From Ochrobactrum sp. BTU1 (GTDB lineage Bacteria; Pseudomonadota; Alphaproteobacteria; Rhizobiales; Rhizobiaceae): DNA of 64,000 bases. Every line of letters starts with the position of its first letter. Position 1 is the stretch's first letter. Shown piece by piece: positions 48,899 to 57,413 of this stretch. Location: the NCBI GenBank assembly GCA_018798825.1, contig CP076357.1:1-64000 (forward strand). The letters run 5' to 3'. The position numbers and the translations under genes are program-made. A model generated the notes under the pieces. That model made no database searches and was not told the DNA's origin. It worked only from the letters and a program-made list of their open reading frames with translations.

Positions 48899-49369
48899 TC
48901 AGTTTGTAGTCCAACGTAATGTCATATCCCAACAATCCAAACCTGGTCCAAAGCCGTTGGGCGTAATTTTTGAGACCCTGAATCCTAGTCTCTCATAGAA
49001 ACCAGCACTATGTTGGCTTGTTGAAAGCACTAGCTCGTCTATGTTTGGCAAATGTCGAGCTTGCTCTAACCTGGCTTTAAACAAGTAGGTGCCAAAGCCT
49101 TTTCGATGCATCTGTGAGCCTACCATTCCCCATGATAAAGAAGCTTGACGCTTTTTTGCATCGATAGTTAATCCACCACAAGCAATGATGTCTTCGCTAA
49201 GCGTGAGCACCATGTAAAAGCCTTCCACATCAGATTTTCCGAGCAGAAAGTCGCAAAACTCTTCGCGTTCTCCTGCTGCAAAGAAGGTCGGCACATTGCT
49301 ATCGAATATTGCCAGGCAGCCGTTAAAATCGCTGACAGTATAAGGTCGGGCAATCAAGTTCGTCATCAT
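48899..49369 (-). CDS. GNAT acetyltransferase, passenger gene of the IS66 element
   Basis: The 156-residue GNAT-family protein transfers an acetyl group from acetyl-CoA to an unknown amine. The fold is shown by MTNLIARPYTVSDFNGCLAIFD at the start, a middle beta-bulge region, a degenerate acetyl-CoA motif MHRKGFGTYLFKARLEQA, and the late strand HSAGFYERLGF. The ATG at 49369 overlaps the tnpC stop (ATGA). Both copies lie inside the terminal repeats, so it travels with the transposon. Whether it protects the host or regulates the element is unknown. Confidence 0.8.
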   Translation of the reverse strand: MMTNLIARPYTVSDFNGCLAIFDSNVPTFFAAGEREEFCDFLLGKSDVEGFYMVLTLSEDIIACGGLTIDAKKRQASLSWGMVGSQMHRKGFGTYLFKARLEQARHLPNIDELVLSTSQHSAGFYERLGFRVSKITPNGFGPGLDCWDMTLRWTTN

Positions 49370-50895
49370 GAGTAATTCCACGGCAGTAATTCATCAATTC
49401 GGCTCTGCTTATGGCCATTGACGATTGCAGTGAGCGTAGTGGTAAGCCATTTCTGCGGATCGACTGAATTGAGTTTGCACGTCTCAATCAGTGACGCGAT
49501 TGTAGCCCAATTATGAGCGCCTGCTTCATGACCTGCGAATAATGCATTTTTTCTGCTCAATGCAATTGGCCGGATTGTTCTTTCGACGCTGTTGTTATCC
49601 AGCTCGACGCGGCCGTCAGACAGGAACAGACACAAGCCATCCCAATATTTGGCGATGTATTTCAACGCTTCCCCCAACGGAGCTTTTGCCGACACGCGTG
49701 CGCGGTGATGCGCAAGCCATGTTTGCATATCGATGATCAGCGGCTTTGATTGTGTCTGACGAACCGCGCGCCGCGCTTCTGGATTGAGACCACGCAATTC
49801 AGCCTCAATCTTATAGAGTTCGCCGATTCGCTTTACACCCTCTTCAGCAATCGGGGACGAGCCTGTGCGCGTGATCTCAATAAGCTTGCGACGCGCATGA
49901 GCCCAGCAATAAGCCAATTCTATATTCGGACCAACACGATCTGGCGCGACCAACCGATTGTAGCCCGCATAGCCATCCACTTGCAGGATGCCGTTGAAGC
50001 CCTGCAATATCTGTTCGGCATATTGACCAGATCGTCCCGGAGCATAAGTGAAGGCGACACCGGGCGGTGCATTGCCACTCCATGGTCGGTCATCCCGCGC
50101 CAAAGCCCAAAAATATCCTGTTTTGGTCTTTCCTGATCCGGGTTCAAGAACCGGTGCACGCGTCTCATCCATGAAGAGTTTGTTCGATCGCTTCAGATCA
50201 GCAATGAGCGCATCAAAGACAGGGCGCAGCTCAAAGGCTGCCCGTCCCACCCAGTCAGCCAGTGTCGAGCGATCTATGTCGATGCCTTGACGGCCCATAA
50301 TCTGGGCCTGGCGATAAAGAGGAAGATGGTCGGCATATTTGGAAACCAGCACATGCGCGACTGTTGCTTCTGTCGGCAAGCCTGACGGGATCAGTCGCGC
50401 TGGAACGGGTGCTTGCACAACACCATCCGTACAGGCGCGGCATGCATATTTTGGACGATGCGTGACAATGACACGAAACTGCGCAGGGATCACATCCAGT
50501 CGTTCAGAAACATCTTCGCCAATGCAATGCAGACAACCACCGCAGGCGCAAATCAGACTATCCGGCTCGATGACTTCGTCAATGCGCGGCAGGTGCTTTG
50601 GCAAAGAACCGCGATTGATGGCACGTGGCCTTGATGCAGGCTTGGTGGAAGCGGTATCCGCTTCATCTTCTGCATGGATCGCCGCAATGGCAGTTTCCAG
50701 ATCTTCCAGGGCAAGATCAAACTGCTCAGGATTAATCTTCTCTGACTTGCGTCCAAAAGCGGCCTGTTTGAAGGCTGCAACCAGCTTCTCCAGCCGCGCA
50801 ATCCGATCATCCTTACGAAGGCCGAGCGCTGTTGCTGCAATCAGAAGCGCCTTCAACTCAGCAATATCATTGGGAAGATCAGTGGCATCCAGCAT
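49366..50895 (-). CDS. tnpC: IS66 TnpC transposase (inner copy)
   Basis: The 509-residue transposase has the N-terminal coiled-coil region, a zinc-finger-like segment (CACGGCLHC ... KYACRAC) and the DDE domain: the first aspartate in KLFMDETRAPVL, the second in QVDGYAGYN, and the glutamate in the ELDNNSVERTIRPIALSRKN region. It catalyses cutting and joining of the element. Its stop overlaps the acetyltransferase ATG. Confidence 0.95.
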   Translation of the reverse strand: MLDATDLPNDIAELKALLIAATALGLRKDDRIARLEKLVAAFKQAAFGRKSEKINPEQFDLALEDLETAIAAIHAEDEADTASTKPASRPRAINRGSLPKHLPRIDEVIEPDSLICACGGCLHCIGEDVSERLDVIPAQFRVIVTHRPKYACRACTDGVVQAPVPARLIPSGLPTEATVAHVLVSKYADHLPLYRQAQIMGRQGIDIDRSTLADWVGRAAFELRPVFDALIADLKRSNKLFMDETRAPVLEPGSGKTKTGYFWALARDDRPWSGNAPPGVAFTYAPGRSGQYAEQILQGFNGILQVDGYAGYNRLVAPDRVGPNIELAYCWAHARRKLIEITRTGSSPIAEEGVKRIGELYKIEAELRGLNPEARRAVRQTQSKPLIIDMQTWLAHHRARVSAKAPLGEALKYIAKYWDGLCLFLSDGRVELDNNSVERTIRPIALSRKNALFAGHEAGAHNWATIASLIETCKLNSVDPQKWLTTTLTAIVNGHKQSRIDELLPWNYS

Positions 50896-50985
50896 AGGCC
50901 GAACTTACCAAATCCGGTCTTGATATGCTTGATGATTATGCTGTCAGAGTCATCGTGCCGCAGCTATGAGACAGGTGCTCAATAG

Positions 50986-51339
50986 CTATTCAACCGTAAT
51001 CGGCGCTCTCACTTCCACTGCGCGCACGCGTCGCCAGTCAAGCCCTGCGAACAAAGCTTCAAACTGTGCGTGGTTCAACGACATCAGCCCATCTCGGATC
51101 TCTGGCCAGCTGAACGTATGAGCTTCCAAACGCTTATAGGCCAGAACCATACCTGTGCCATCCCAGTAGATCAGTTTTAGCCGATCGGCCTTGCGCGAGC
51201 GAAAGACAAATACAGTTCCCGTAAATGGATCCTTGCGCAGTTCGTTCTTCACCAACGCAGCAAGCCCGTCATGGCCTTTACGGAAATCGACAGGTTTTGT
51301 CGCCACGATGATCCGCACCCGATTGGCAGGGAAGATCAT
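50986..51339 (-). CDS. tnpB: IS66 TnpB (inner copy)
   Basis: The 117-residue IS66 accessory protein (Orf2 family) shows the conserved ATKPVDFRKGHDGLAALV, FVFRSRKADRLKLIYWDGTGMVL motifs. It is needed for transposition together with TnpA and TnpC, though its biochemical role is not settled. Its ATG overlaps the tnpA stop. Confidence 0.93.
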   Translation of the reverse strand: MIFPANRVRIIVATKPVDFRKGHDGLAALVKNELRKDPFTGTVFVFRSRKADRLKLIYWDGTGMVLAYKRLEAHTFSWPEIRDGLMSLNHAQFEALFAGLDWRRVRAVEVRAPITVE

Positions 51340-51722
51340 ATGAGAGCCGCAAGCGCGCTTGCAACAGCTGCAATCCGGGAAGCCGACGCACCTTCTTCCA
51401 GCCGAATGATCACGGCTCCGCTGAATATCTCAACGCGCGAAGCTGGTGTTGCCACCGGTTCAATTGCAGGCTCAGCTACTATGATTGCTGCAAATTCCGT
51501 ATCATCTTGGGGCGGAGGCAGCACAAGCTTGCCCTGACGTGCCAGCGTGCGCCATGAAGACAAGTAATTGGCACGCACGCCATGGCGATCGGCAACTTCC
51601 TGCACCGTCACGCCAGGGCGCAAGCTTTCCGAAACAATCCGGGCTTTTAAATCAGCTGGCCACTGACGATGGCTGTCACGCTCACTCTGATCCGTTGAGA
51701 GAAACTCCATTCGAGGCTCCAT
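51336..51722 (-). CDS. tnpA: IS66 TnpA (inner copy)
   Basis: The 128-residue protein has the IS66/IS3-type helix-turn-helix (WPADLKARIVSESLRPGVTVQEVADRHGV, cited in part) and an IS66 TnpA C-terminus. I chose the ATG at 51722, with CGGAG about nine bases upstream; a TTG at 51758 would extend it. It is the first gene of the element. Confidence 0.9.
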   Translation of the reverse strand: MEPRMEFLSTDQSERDSHRQWPADLKARIVSESLRPGVTVQEVADRHGVRANYLSSWRTLARQGKLVLPPPQDDTEFAAIIVAEPAIEPVATPASRVEIFSGAVIIRLEEGASASRIAAVASALAALI

Positions 51723-51806
51723 GGAGAAACTCCGTTCTGTCCATTCGCTAACTCTCAATGACAGAACACAAAATCAAAGAGAACGTGGGGTCAGAACACC
51801 GGTTAC

Positions 51807-51814
51807 TTTTCGAT
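51807..51814. repeat. Right target-site duplication of the inner IS66 element
   Basis: TTTTCGAT follows the inner element's GGTTAC end and matches 48823-48830. Confidence 0.9.
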
Positions 51815-52076
51815 GCATCTGTGAGCCTACCATTCCCCATGATAAAGAAGCTTGACGCTTTTTTGCATCGATAGTTAATCCACCACAAGCAATGATGTCT
51901 TCGCTAAGCGTGAGCACCATGTAAAAGCCTTCCACATCAGATTTTCCGAGCAGAAAGTCGCAAAACTCTTCGCGTTCTCCTGCTGCAAAGAAGGTCGGCA
52001 CATTGCTATCGAATATTGCCAGGCAGCCGTTAAAATCGCTGACAGTATAAGGTCGGGCAATCAAGTTCGTCATCAT
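51807..52076 (-). pseudogene. Acetyltransferase of the outer IS, N-terminal fragment
   Basis: The fragment encodes MTNLIARPYTVSDF up to GSQMHRK and then runs into the inner element's right end, where a few foreign codons follow before a stop. The missing C-terminal part is at 48622-48830. Start overlaps the outer tnpC stop as in the intact copy. Confidence 0.88.
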
Positions 52077-53602
52077 GAGTAATTCCACGGCAGTAATTCA
52101 TCAATTCGGCTCTGCTTATGGCCATTGACGATTGCAGTGAGCGTAGTGGTAAGCCATTTCTGCGGATCGACTGAATTGAGTTTGCACGTCTCAATCAGTG
52201 ACGCGATTGTAGCCCAATTATGAGCGCCTGCTTCATGACCTGCGAATAATGCATTTTTTCTGCTCAATGCAATTGGCCGGATTGTTCTTTCGACGCTGTT
52301 GTTATCCAGCTCGACGCGGCCGTCAGACAGGAACAGACACAAGCCATCCCAATATTTGGCGATGTATTTCAACGCTTCCCCCAACGGAGCTTTTGCCGAC
52401 ACGCGTGCGCGGTGATGCGCAAGCCATGTTTGCATATCGATGATCAGCGGCTTTGATTGTGTCTGACGAACCGCGCGCCGCGCTTCTGGATTGAGACCAC
52501 GCAATTCAGCCTCAATCTTATAGAGTTCGCCGATTCGCTTTACACCCTCTTCAGCAATCGGGGACGAGCCTGTGCGCGTGATCTCAATAAGCTTGCGACG
52601 CGCATGAGCCCAGCAATAAGCCAATTCTATATTCGGACCAACACGATCTGGCGCGACCAACCGATTGTAGCCCGCATAGCCATCCACTTGCAGGATGCCG
52701 TTGAAGCCCTGCAATATCTGTTCGGCATATTGACCAGATCGTCCCGGAGCATAAGTGAAGGCGACACCGGGCGGTGCATTGCCACTCCATGGTCGGTCAT
52801 CCCGCGCCAAAGCCCAAAAATATCCTGTTTTGGTCTTTCCTGATCCGGGTTCAAGAACCGGTGCACGCGTCTCATCCATGAAGAGTTTGTTCGATCGCTT
52901 CAGATCAGCAATGAGCGCATCAAAGACAGGGCGCAGCTCAAAGGCTGCCCGTCCCACCCAGTCAGCCAGTGTCGAGCGATCTATGTCGATGCCTTGACGG
53001 CCCATAATCTGGGCCTGGCGATAAAGAGGAAGATGGTCGGCATATTTGGAAACCAGCACATGCGCGACTGTTGCTTCTGTCGGCAAGCCTGACGGGATCA
53101 GTCGCGCTGGAACGGGTGCTTGCACAACACCATCCGTACAGGCGCGGCATGCATATTTTGGACGATGCGTGACAATGACACGAAACTGCGCAGGGATCAC
53201 ATCCAGTCGTTCAGAAACATCTTCGCCAATGCAATGCAGACAACCACCGCAGGCGCAAATCAGACTATCCGGCTCGATGACTTCGTCAATGCGCGGCAGG
53301 TGCTTTGGCAAAGAACCGCGATTGATGGCACGTGGCCTTGATGCAGGCTTGGTGGAAGCGGTATCCGCTTCATCTTCTGCATGGATCGCCGCAATGGCAG
53401 TTTCCAGATCTTCCAGGGCAAGATCAAACTGCTCAGGATTAATCTTCTCTGACTTGCGTCCAAAAGCGGCCTGTTTGAAGGCTGCAACCAGCTTCTCCAG
53501 CCGCGCAATCCGATCATCCTTACGAAGGCCGAGCGCTGTTGCTGCAATCAGAAGCGCCTTCAACTCAGCAATATCATTGGGAAGATCAGTGGCATCCAGC
53601 AT
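52073..53602 (-). CDS. tnpC: IS66 TnpC transposase (outer copy)
   Basis: Identical in protein sequence to the inner TnpC at 49366-50895, displaced by exactly 2707 bases. It has the same coiled coil, zinc-finger-like segment and DDE motifs. The outer element keeps both ends and all three transposition genes, so it may still be mobile as a composite. Confidence 0.95.
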   Translation of the reverse strand: MLDATDLPNDIAELKALLIAATALGLRKDDRIARLEKLVAAFKQAAFGRKSEKINPEQFDLALEDLETAIAAIHAEDEADTASTKPASRPRAINRGSLPKHLPRIDEVIEPDSLICACGGCLHCIGEDVSERLDVIPAQFRVIVTHRPKYACRACTDGVVQAPVPARLIPSGLPTEATVAHVLVSKYADHLPLYRQAQIMGRQGIDIDRSTLADWVGRAAFELRPVFDALIADLKRSNKLFMDETRAPVLEPGSGKTKTGYFWALARDDRPWSGNAPPGVAFTYAPGRSGQYAEQILQGFNGILQVDGYAGYNRLVAPDRVGPNIELAYCWAHARRKLIEITRTGSSPIAEEGVKRIGELYKIEAELRGLNPEARRAVRQTQSKPLIIDMQTWLAHHRARVSAKAPLGEALKYIAKYWDGLCLFLSDGRVELDNNSVERTIRPIALSRKNALFAGHEAGAHNWATIASLIETCKLNSVDPQKWLTTTLTAIVNGHKQSRIDELLPWNYS

Positions 53603-53692
53603 AGGCCGAACTTACCAAATCCGGTCTTGATATGCTTGATGATTATGCTGTCAGAGTCATCGTGCCGCAGCTATGAGACAGGTGCTCAATAG

Positions 53693-54046
53693 CTATTCAA
53701 CCGTAATCGGCGCTCTCACTTCCACTGCGCGCACGCGTCGCCAGTCAAGCCCTGCGAACAAAGCTTCAAACTGTGCGTGGTTCAACGACATCAGCCCATC
53801 TCGGATCTCTGGCCAGCTGAACGTATGAGCTTCCAAACGCTTATAGGCCAGAACCATACCTGTGCCATCCCAGTAGATCAGTTTTAGCCGATCGGCCTTG
53901 CGCGAGCGAAAGACAAATACAGTTCCCGTAAATGGATCCTTGCGCAGTTCGTTCTTCACCAACGCAGCAAGCCCGTCATGGCCTTTACGGAAATCGACAG
54001 GTTTTGTCGCCACGATGATCCGCACCCGATTGGCAGGGAAGATCAT
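53693..54046 (-). CDS. tnpB: IS66 TnpB (outer copy)
   Basis: A 117-residue IS66 Orf2-family protein identical to the inner copy, overlapping tnpA by four bases. Confidence 0.93.
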   Translation of the reverse strand: MIFPANRVRIIVATKPVDFRKGHDGLAALVKNELRKDPFTGTVFVFRSRKADRLKLIYWDGTGMVLAYKRLEAHTFSWPEIRDGLMSLNHAQFEALFAGLDWRRVRAVEVRAPITVE

Positions 54047-54429
54047 ATGAGAGCCGCAAGCGCGCTTGCAACAGCTGCAATCCGGGAAGCCGACGCACCT
54101 TCTTCCAGCCGAATGATCACGGCTCCGCTGAATATCTCAACGCGCGAAGCTGGTGTTGCCACCGGTTCAATTGCAGGCTCAGCTACTATGATTGCTGCAA
54201 ATTCCGTATCATCTTGGGGCGGAGGCAGCACAAGCTTGCCCTGACGTGCCAGCGTGCGCCATGAAGACAAGTAATTGGCACGCACGCCATGGCGATCGGC
54301 AACTTCCTGCACCGTCACGCCAGGGCGCAAGCTTTCCGAAACAATCCGGGCTTTTAAATCAGCTGGCCACTGACGATGGCTGTCACGCTCACTCTGATCC
54401 GTTGAGAGAAACTCCATTCGAGGCTCCAT
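54043..54429 (-). CDS. tnpA: IS66 TnpA (outer copy)
   Basis: A 128-residue helix-turn-helix protein identical to the inner copy. The start at 54429 corresponds to 51722 in the inner element. About 80 bases separate it from the right terminal repeat, so its promoter lies at that end. Confidence 0.9.
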   Translation of the reverse strand: MEPRMEFLSTDQSERDSHRQWPADLKARIVSESLRPGVTVQEVADRHGVRANYLSSWRTLARQGKLVLPPPQDDTEFAAIIVAEPAIEPVATPASRVEIFSGAVIIRLEEGASASRIAAVASALAALI

Positions 54430-54493
54430 GGAGAAACTCCGTTCTGTCCATTCGCTAACTCTCAATGACAGAACACAAAATCAAAGAGAACGT

Positions 54494-54513
54494 GGGGTCA
54501 GAACACCGGTTAC
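54494..54513 (-). repeat. Right terminal inverted repeat of the outer IS66 element
   Basis: Read inwards on the minus strand this end is GTAACCGGTGTTCTGACCCC, the partner of the left end at 48554. The inner copy's right end is identical and ends at 51806. Confidence 0.85.
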
Positions 54514-54521
54514 GATCGATC
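54514..54521. repeat. Right target-site duplication of the outer IS66 element
   Basis: GATCGATC directly after the element's right end, matching 48546-48553. It lies within the rtcB codons for Pro-Ile-Asp. Confidence 0.9.
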
Positions 54522-55777
54522 GGTCCCACCACACGCAAATCGTTGCTGGTATGCGCCCTCGACCGCGCTTCCTGCCGTGACAGTCTGCGTCCCGCTCCAT
54601 GTGCAGCCGATTCCAAAAAGCCGACTGCCCCGCATCCGGCGAGAAGCCATGTGCCGTCCCCCATTGATCCTGGAAGAATGACCGGCTCACCGAACCACTC
54701 ATACGGGCTGGCATCCATCGAACCGACACCTTTGGCTGGGCAAGCGCCCTTTCGGTGGCGCACGATTTCCCCACTTGCCCAGACGGTGTTGTGGGGAGCA
54801 TCATAAACAAGATGATGGCCTATTTCGTGTCCCAATGTGCGCGCTACGGCTTCTACGGCTGCCAGTTCGATAAAGAAACGGTTGGCAAACGCGGCGTTCA
54901 CAGCATTTGCGTGGCCATTCAAGTACCGTCGATAGAGTTGCGATTGCGTCTCTCGCGAGATGATCCGCCAGTCATCACCAACGTTCGAACCGAGCTTTGC
55001 TCTTTCCTTTGTGGCCGTACCTATTCGCTGTCCAAAGTCGAGAGAACCTGAATGAATGACAAGAACGACCGACCCAGCCTTTAGTCCGGCGACCCGGGCA
55101 AATGCGCCGTCGACAATATGATCGACGTAGCCCAGTTCAACAAAATGGTTTCCACCTCCGATGGTGCCGAGAATGGCATCGCGGCGGTGATCGCCATCAA
55201 TTTTAGCGTAGTCGGCGAAATCGGGATCGATATCTTCACATGAGAAGACGCCGTTGTCCGAATGGCGTTCGAGATCCGACCATGTTCGCCAAATATCGAG
55301 CTTCGAAAGAAGTCCCGTGCTTGACTTGCGAAGACAGTCTAGGAGGCCCGGCAGTCCATCGCGTAAAATTGCGTGCCGATCCATTCCAGTCAAAGCGATG
55401 TCTCTCCCGCCCTGGAAGAAGACATGTCGAAGGTGATGTTCGAGATCTGGTGTTGATAATTGATCCGCTGTGACGCCTTCAAGGACAATCATGCGCATCC
55501 CGCAGCCTATGTCGGAGCCGATCATATGCGGCAGTACAGCGCCTTCAATGTCCGCGATTACGCCGACTGGGACCGGCTTTCCAGGATGGAAGTCGGGAGT
55601 TGTTACGACAGCATGAAGCGAGGAATTCTTTCGAGCGAAGTCTTCCTGCGAGGGCAAAGCACTCGCAAGATCCGCAAGTGATCGCGCAAAGCTGCGTTCC
55701 GGTTCGTCGTGAGCTACGACCGACCGAATTTCATGACCAGCAAGGTTGCTGGTGCGACAGATGGGTATTGTGTTCAT
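54514..55777 (-). pseudogene. rtcB: rtcB copy 1, 5' part (RNA 3'-phosphate ligase), interrupted
   Basis: This encodes the first 421 residues of an RtcB RNA ligase, which joins 2',3'-cyclic phosphate or 3'-phosphate ends to 5'-OH ends using GTP and Mn. Core motifs are present: TPDFHPGK, GSDIGCGM with the metal cysteine, GTIGGGNHF, VIHSGSLDFG, HRKGACPA, GSMGDGTWLLAGCG and AAHGAGRRLSR with the guanylylated histidine. The frame runs into the IS66 end after VVGPID and stops after 19 foreign residues. The lost C-terminus is at 48370-48553. A truncated protein with the catalytic motifs could still be made, but the interrupted C-terminal part includes conserved core. The ATG at 55777 faces rtcB2 divergently. 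Confidence 0.92.
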
Positions 55778-56195
55778 TTTCTTCTCCGTGGGTGCCAGGG
55801 TTCAGCAGCCGCGGCAATACGGAGTGCTCGCGCATATCGCATGAGATGCAGAAAGAAACAAGCTTTTTGTATATGTGGGTCAAAGACAAGATTCGCTATG
55901 AAAACAGGTAGGCCGTTTAGTGATGCGGCATTACCACAATGAACTAAAAAATTAGGTTCTTTTGTTAAAGCGGGGCCATTCTCTGCAAAACATCCGGTTG
56001 ATTTCTTGCCATGGGCTTTGTATGAGCCGCCTATTCTACGGCCGACACGGCTTTATTTGGAAAAGGGAGCACGACGATGCAAAACATCATCCTTCGCCCC
56101 ATTGGGGTTTCAGCCTAGTTCAGTCTTTACTGACGGATGCTGATTGAACTGTTGGTTACGCCAGCAGACGATATCCCATATCCAGAGTTTATATC
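55778..56195. promoter_or_regulatory. Divergent promoter region between rtcB copies 1 and 2
   Basis: About 420 bases that must hold the promoters of both rtcB genes. AT-rich stretches occur near 55850-55980. No sigma-54 element of the TGGCAC-N5-TTGC type, as used for E. coli rtcBA, was found by eye. A short ORF with a strong ribosome site lies at 56077-56118. Confidence 0.4.
56077..56118 (+). CDS. Possible 13-residue leader peptide before rtcB2
   Basis: An ATG preceded by AGGGAG (56064-56069, seven bases away) opens a frame encoding MQNIILRPIGVSA. CCCC-ATT-GGGG within it can form a small hairpin. It lies 78 bases before rtcB2, whose own ribosome site is weak. It could be a translated leader that senses ribosome function, but it could equally be chance. 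Confidence 0.3.
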   Translation: MQNIILRPIGVSA

Positions 56196-57413
56196 ATGGG
56201 CATTCAAACTGGGAGCTACGGCTCCTTCAACGCCGGGGGACATTCTCCGGCAACTATTCGTCGTTTTTATTCCGAGCAAAGTTGGATTGAAGGTGAAGCC
56301 CTTCGACAGCTTGAAGAAATGTCACGTCTTGATGGAGCAAAGGCACTTGCTGCTTTTCCCGACTTGCATCCGGGAAAATACGGCGCAACAGGCGTTGCAC
56401 TTCTTTCTCATCGCCTTCATCCGCTATTGATCGGCAACGATATCGGTTGCGGGATGGCTTTATTCGAACTCGATTTGCCAGTGCGTAAGCTAAGCATCGA
56501 TAAGGCTGAACAGCGACTAAGAGAACTGGAGCACCAAAAAGTTAGCGATCCCGTGGAGGCGCTATCGGCTCACGGCCTTCCGCACGAACTCTTCGCGGAA
56601 ACCTTGGGAACCATTGGGGGCGGCAATCACTTTTGCGAATTGCTGGCTGTCGATCAGGTTTTCAGGTCATCATCGGAACAATTGATCGATGATCAATGTC
56701 TGTATCTTCTCGTTCATTCGGGTTCTCGCGGCGTTGGAGCTGCGGTGCTTACAGAGTTCCTTGCCACTAACGAAAAATCAAACGTTGGATTTGAGATAGA
56801 CGATCCTTTTGCTACGCGATGGATGGCGATGCATGATCAATGTGTCGCCTGGGCAGCACTGAACCGCCACTTGATTGCGGAACGCGCTGCACGAGCACTA
56901 CGGGCGGATTTTAGCCTCGTAGCAGACGTGCCGCATAATCTGGTGCGCGTTCGGTCCGAGGGGATTGTACACCACAAAGGTGCGGCAGTAGTTGAGAGCG
57001 GTGATCTCGTTCCTATTGCGGGATCGAGAGCAAGCCTCAGTTACATCGTGCGGGCTCGGAAAGAAGTGCATCAGTCTCTCGGCGCAGTTTCTCACGGAGC
57101 GGGGCGTAAATATGATCGGGCAAGCATGCACGGTCGTGTCGGCACTTCACGTTCACATCGAGAGCAATTAGCGCGCAACGATTGGGGTGGACGGGCAATC
57201 TGCGATGACCGCTCGCTCCTCATTGAAGAAGCCGCCTCCGCCTATAAGGACTGCGGCCAGGTTGTGACGGATCTGGAGGCGCATCAGCTGGTAGAACGTG
57301 TTGCAGCTATGCGTCCGCTTGTTACTTACAAGAAAGCTGTAGATCGACCGGGATATTCTCGCGAAAAATCTGACAAACGGAACAAGAGGGAGATGCGCAA
57401 TGAAAAGCGTTGA
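56196..57413 (+). CDS. rtcB2: RtcB2 RNA ligase paired with PrfH
   Basis: The 405-residue RtcB-family ligase has FPDLHPGKYGATG, GNDIGCGM, GTIGGGNHF, VHSGSRGVG, HHKGAA, PIAGSRASLSYIV and SHGAGRKYDR, so all catalytic motifs are present. It is shorter than the archaeal enzymes and belongs with the form coupled to PrfH, which has been shown to religate 16S rRNA cut in the decoding centre after PrfH frees the ribosome. The 3' end overlaps prfH by 14 bases. The C-terminus is very basic (REKSDKRNKREMRNEKR). Confidence 0.9.
   Translation: MGIQTGSYGSFNAGGHSPATIRRFYSEQSWIEGEALRQLEEMSRLDGAKALAAFPDLHPGKYGATGVALLSHRLHPLLIGNDIGCGMALFELDLPVRKLSIDKAEQRLRELEHQKVSDPVEALSAHGLPHELFAETLGTIGGGNHFCELLAVDQVFRSSSEQLIDDQCLYLLVHSGSRGVGAAVLTEFLATNEKSNVGFEIDDPFATRWMAMHDQCVAWAALNRHLIAERAARALRADFSLVADVPHNLVRVRSEGIVHHKGAAVVESGDLVPIAGSRASLSYIVRARKEVHQSLGAVSHGAGRKYDRASMHGRVGTSRSHREQLARNDWGGRAICDDRSLLIEEAASAYKDCGQVVTDLEAHQLVERVAAMRPLVTYKKAVDRPGYSREKSDKRNKREMRNEKR

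Larger units (their letters stand above)
48831..51806 (-). mobile_element. Inner IS66-family element, complete copy
   Basis: This complete 2976-base copy has ends GTAGCCGTTG... and ...CACCGGTTAC and lies between TTTTCGAT duplications inside the acetyltransferase gene of the outer copy. Gene order on the minus strand is tnpA, tnpB, tnpC, acetyltransferase. All proteins are identical to those of the outer copy, so the second insertion is recent. Confidence 0.92.
48554..54513 (-). mobile_element. Outer IS66-family element (interrupted by a second copy)
   Basis: The element begins GTAGCCGTTGTTTCAGCGCC and ends with the imperfect complement (GTAACCGGTGTTCTGACCCC read inwards from 54513). It is flanked by GATCGATC duplications and interrupts rtcB copy 1. 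Its own length is 2976 bases (48554-48830 plus 51815-54513); the rest is a second, identical element inserted into its acetyltransferase gene. It carries tnpA, tnpB, tnpC and the acetyltransferase, all on the minus strand. Confidence 0.92.

Noticed and set aside
54455..54513. C-terminal extension of rtcB copy 1 into RNRCSDPTFSLILCSVIES
   Set aside because: These codons belong to the IS66 right end. The true C-terminus is at 48370-48553.
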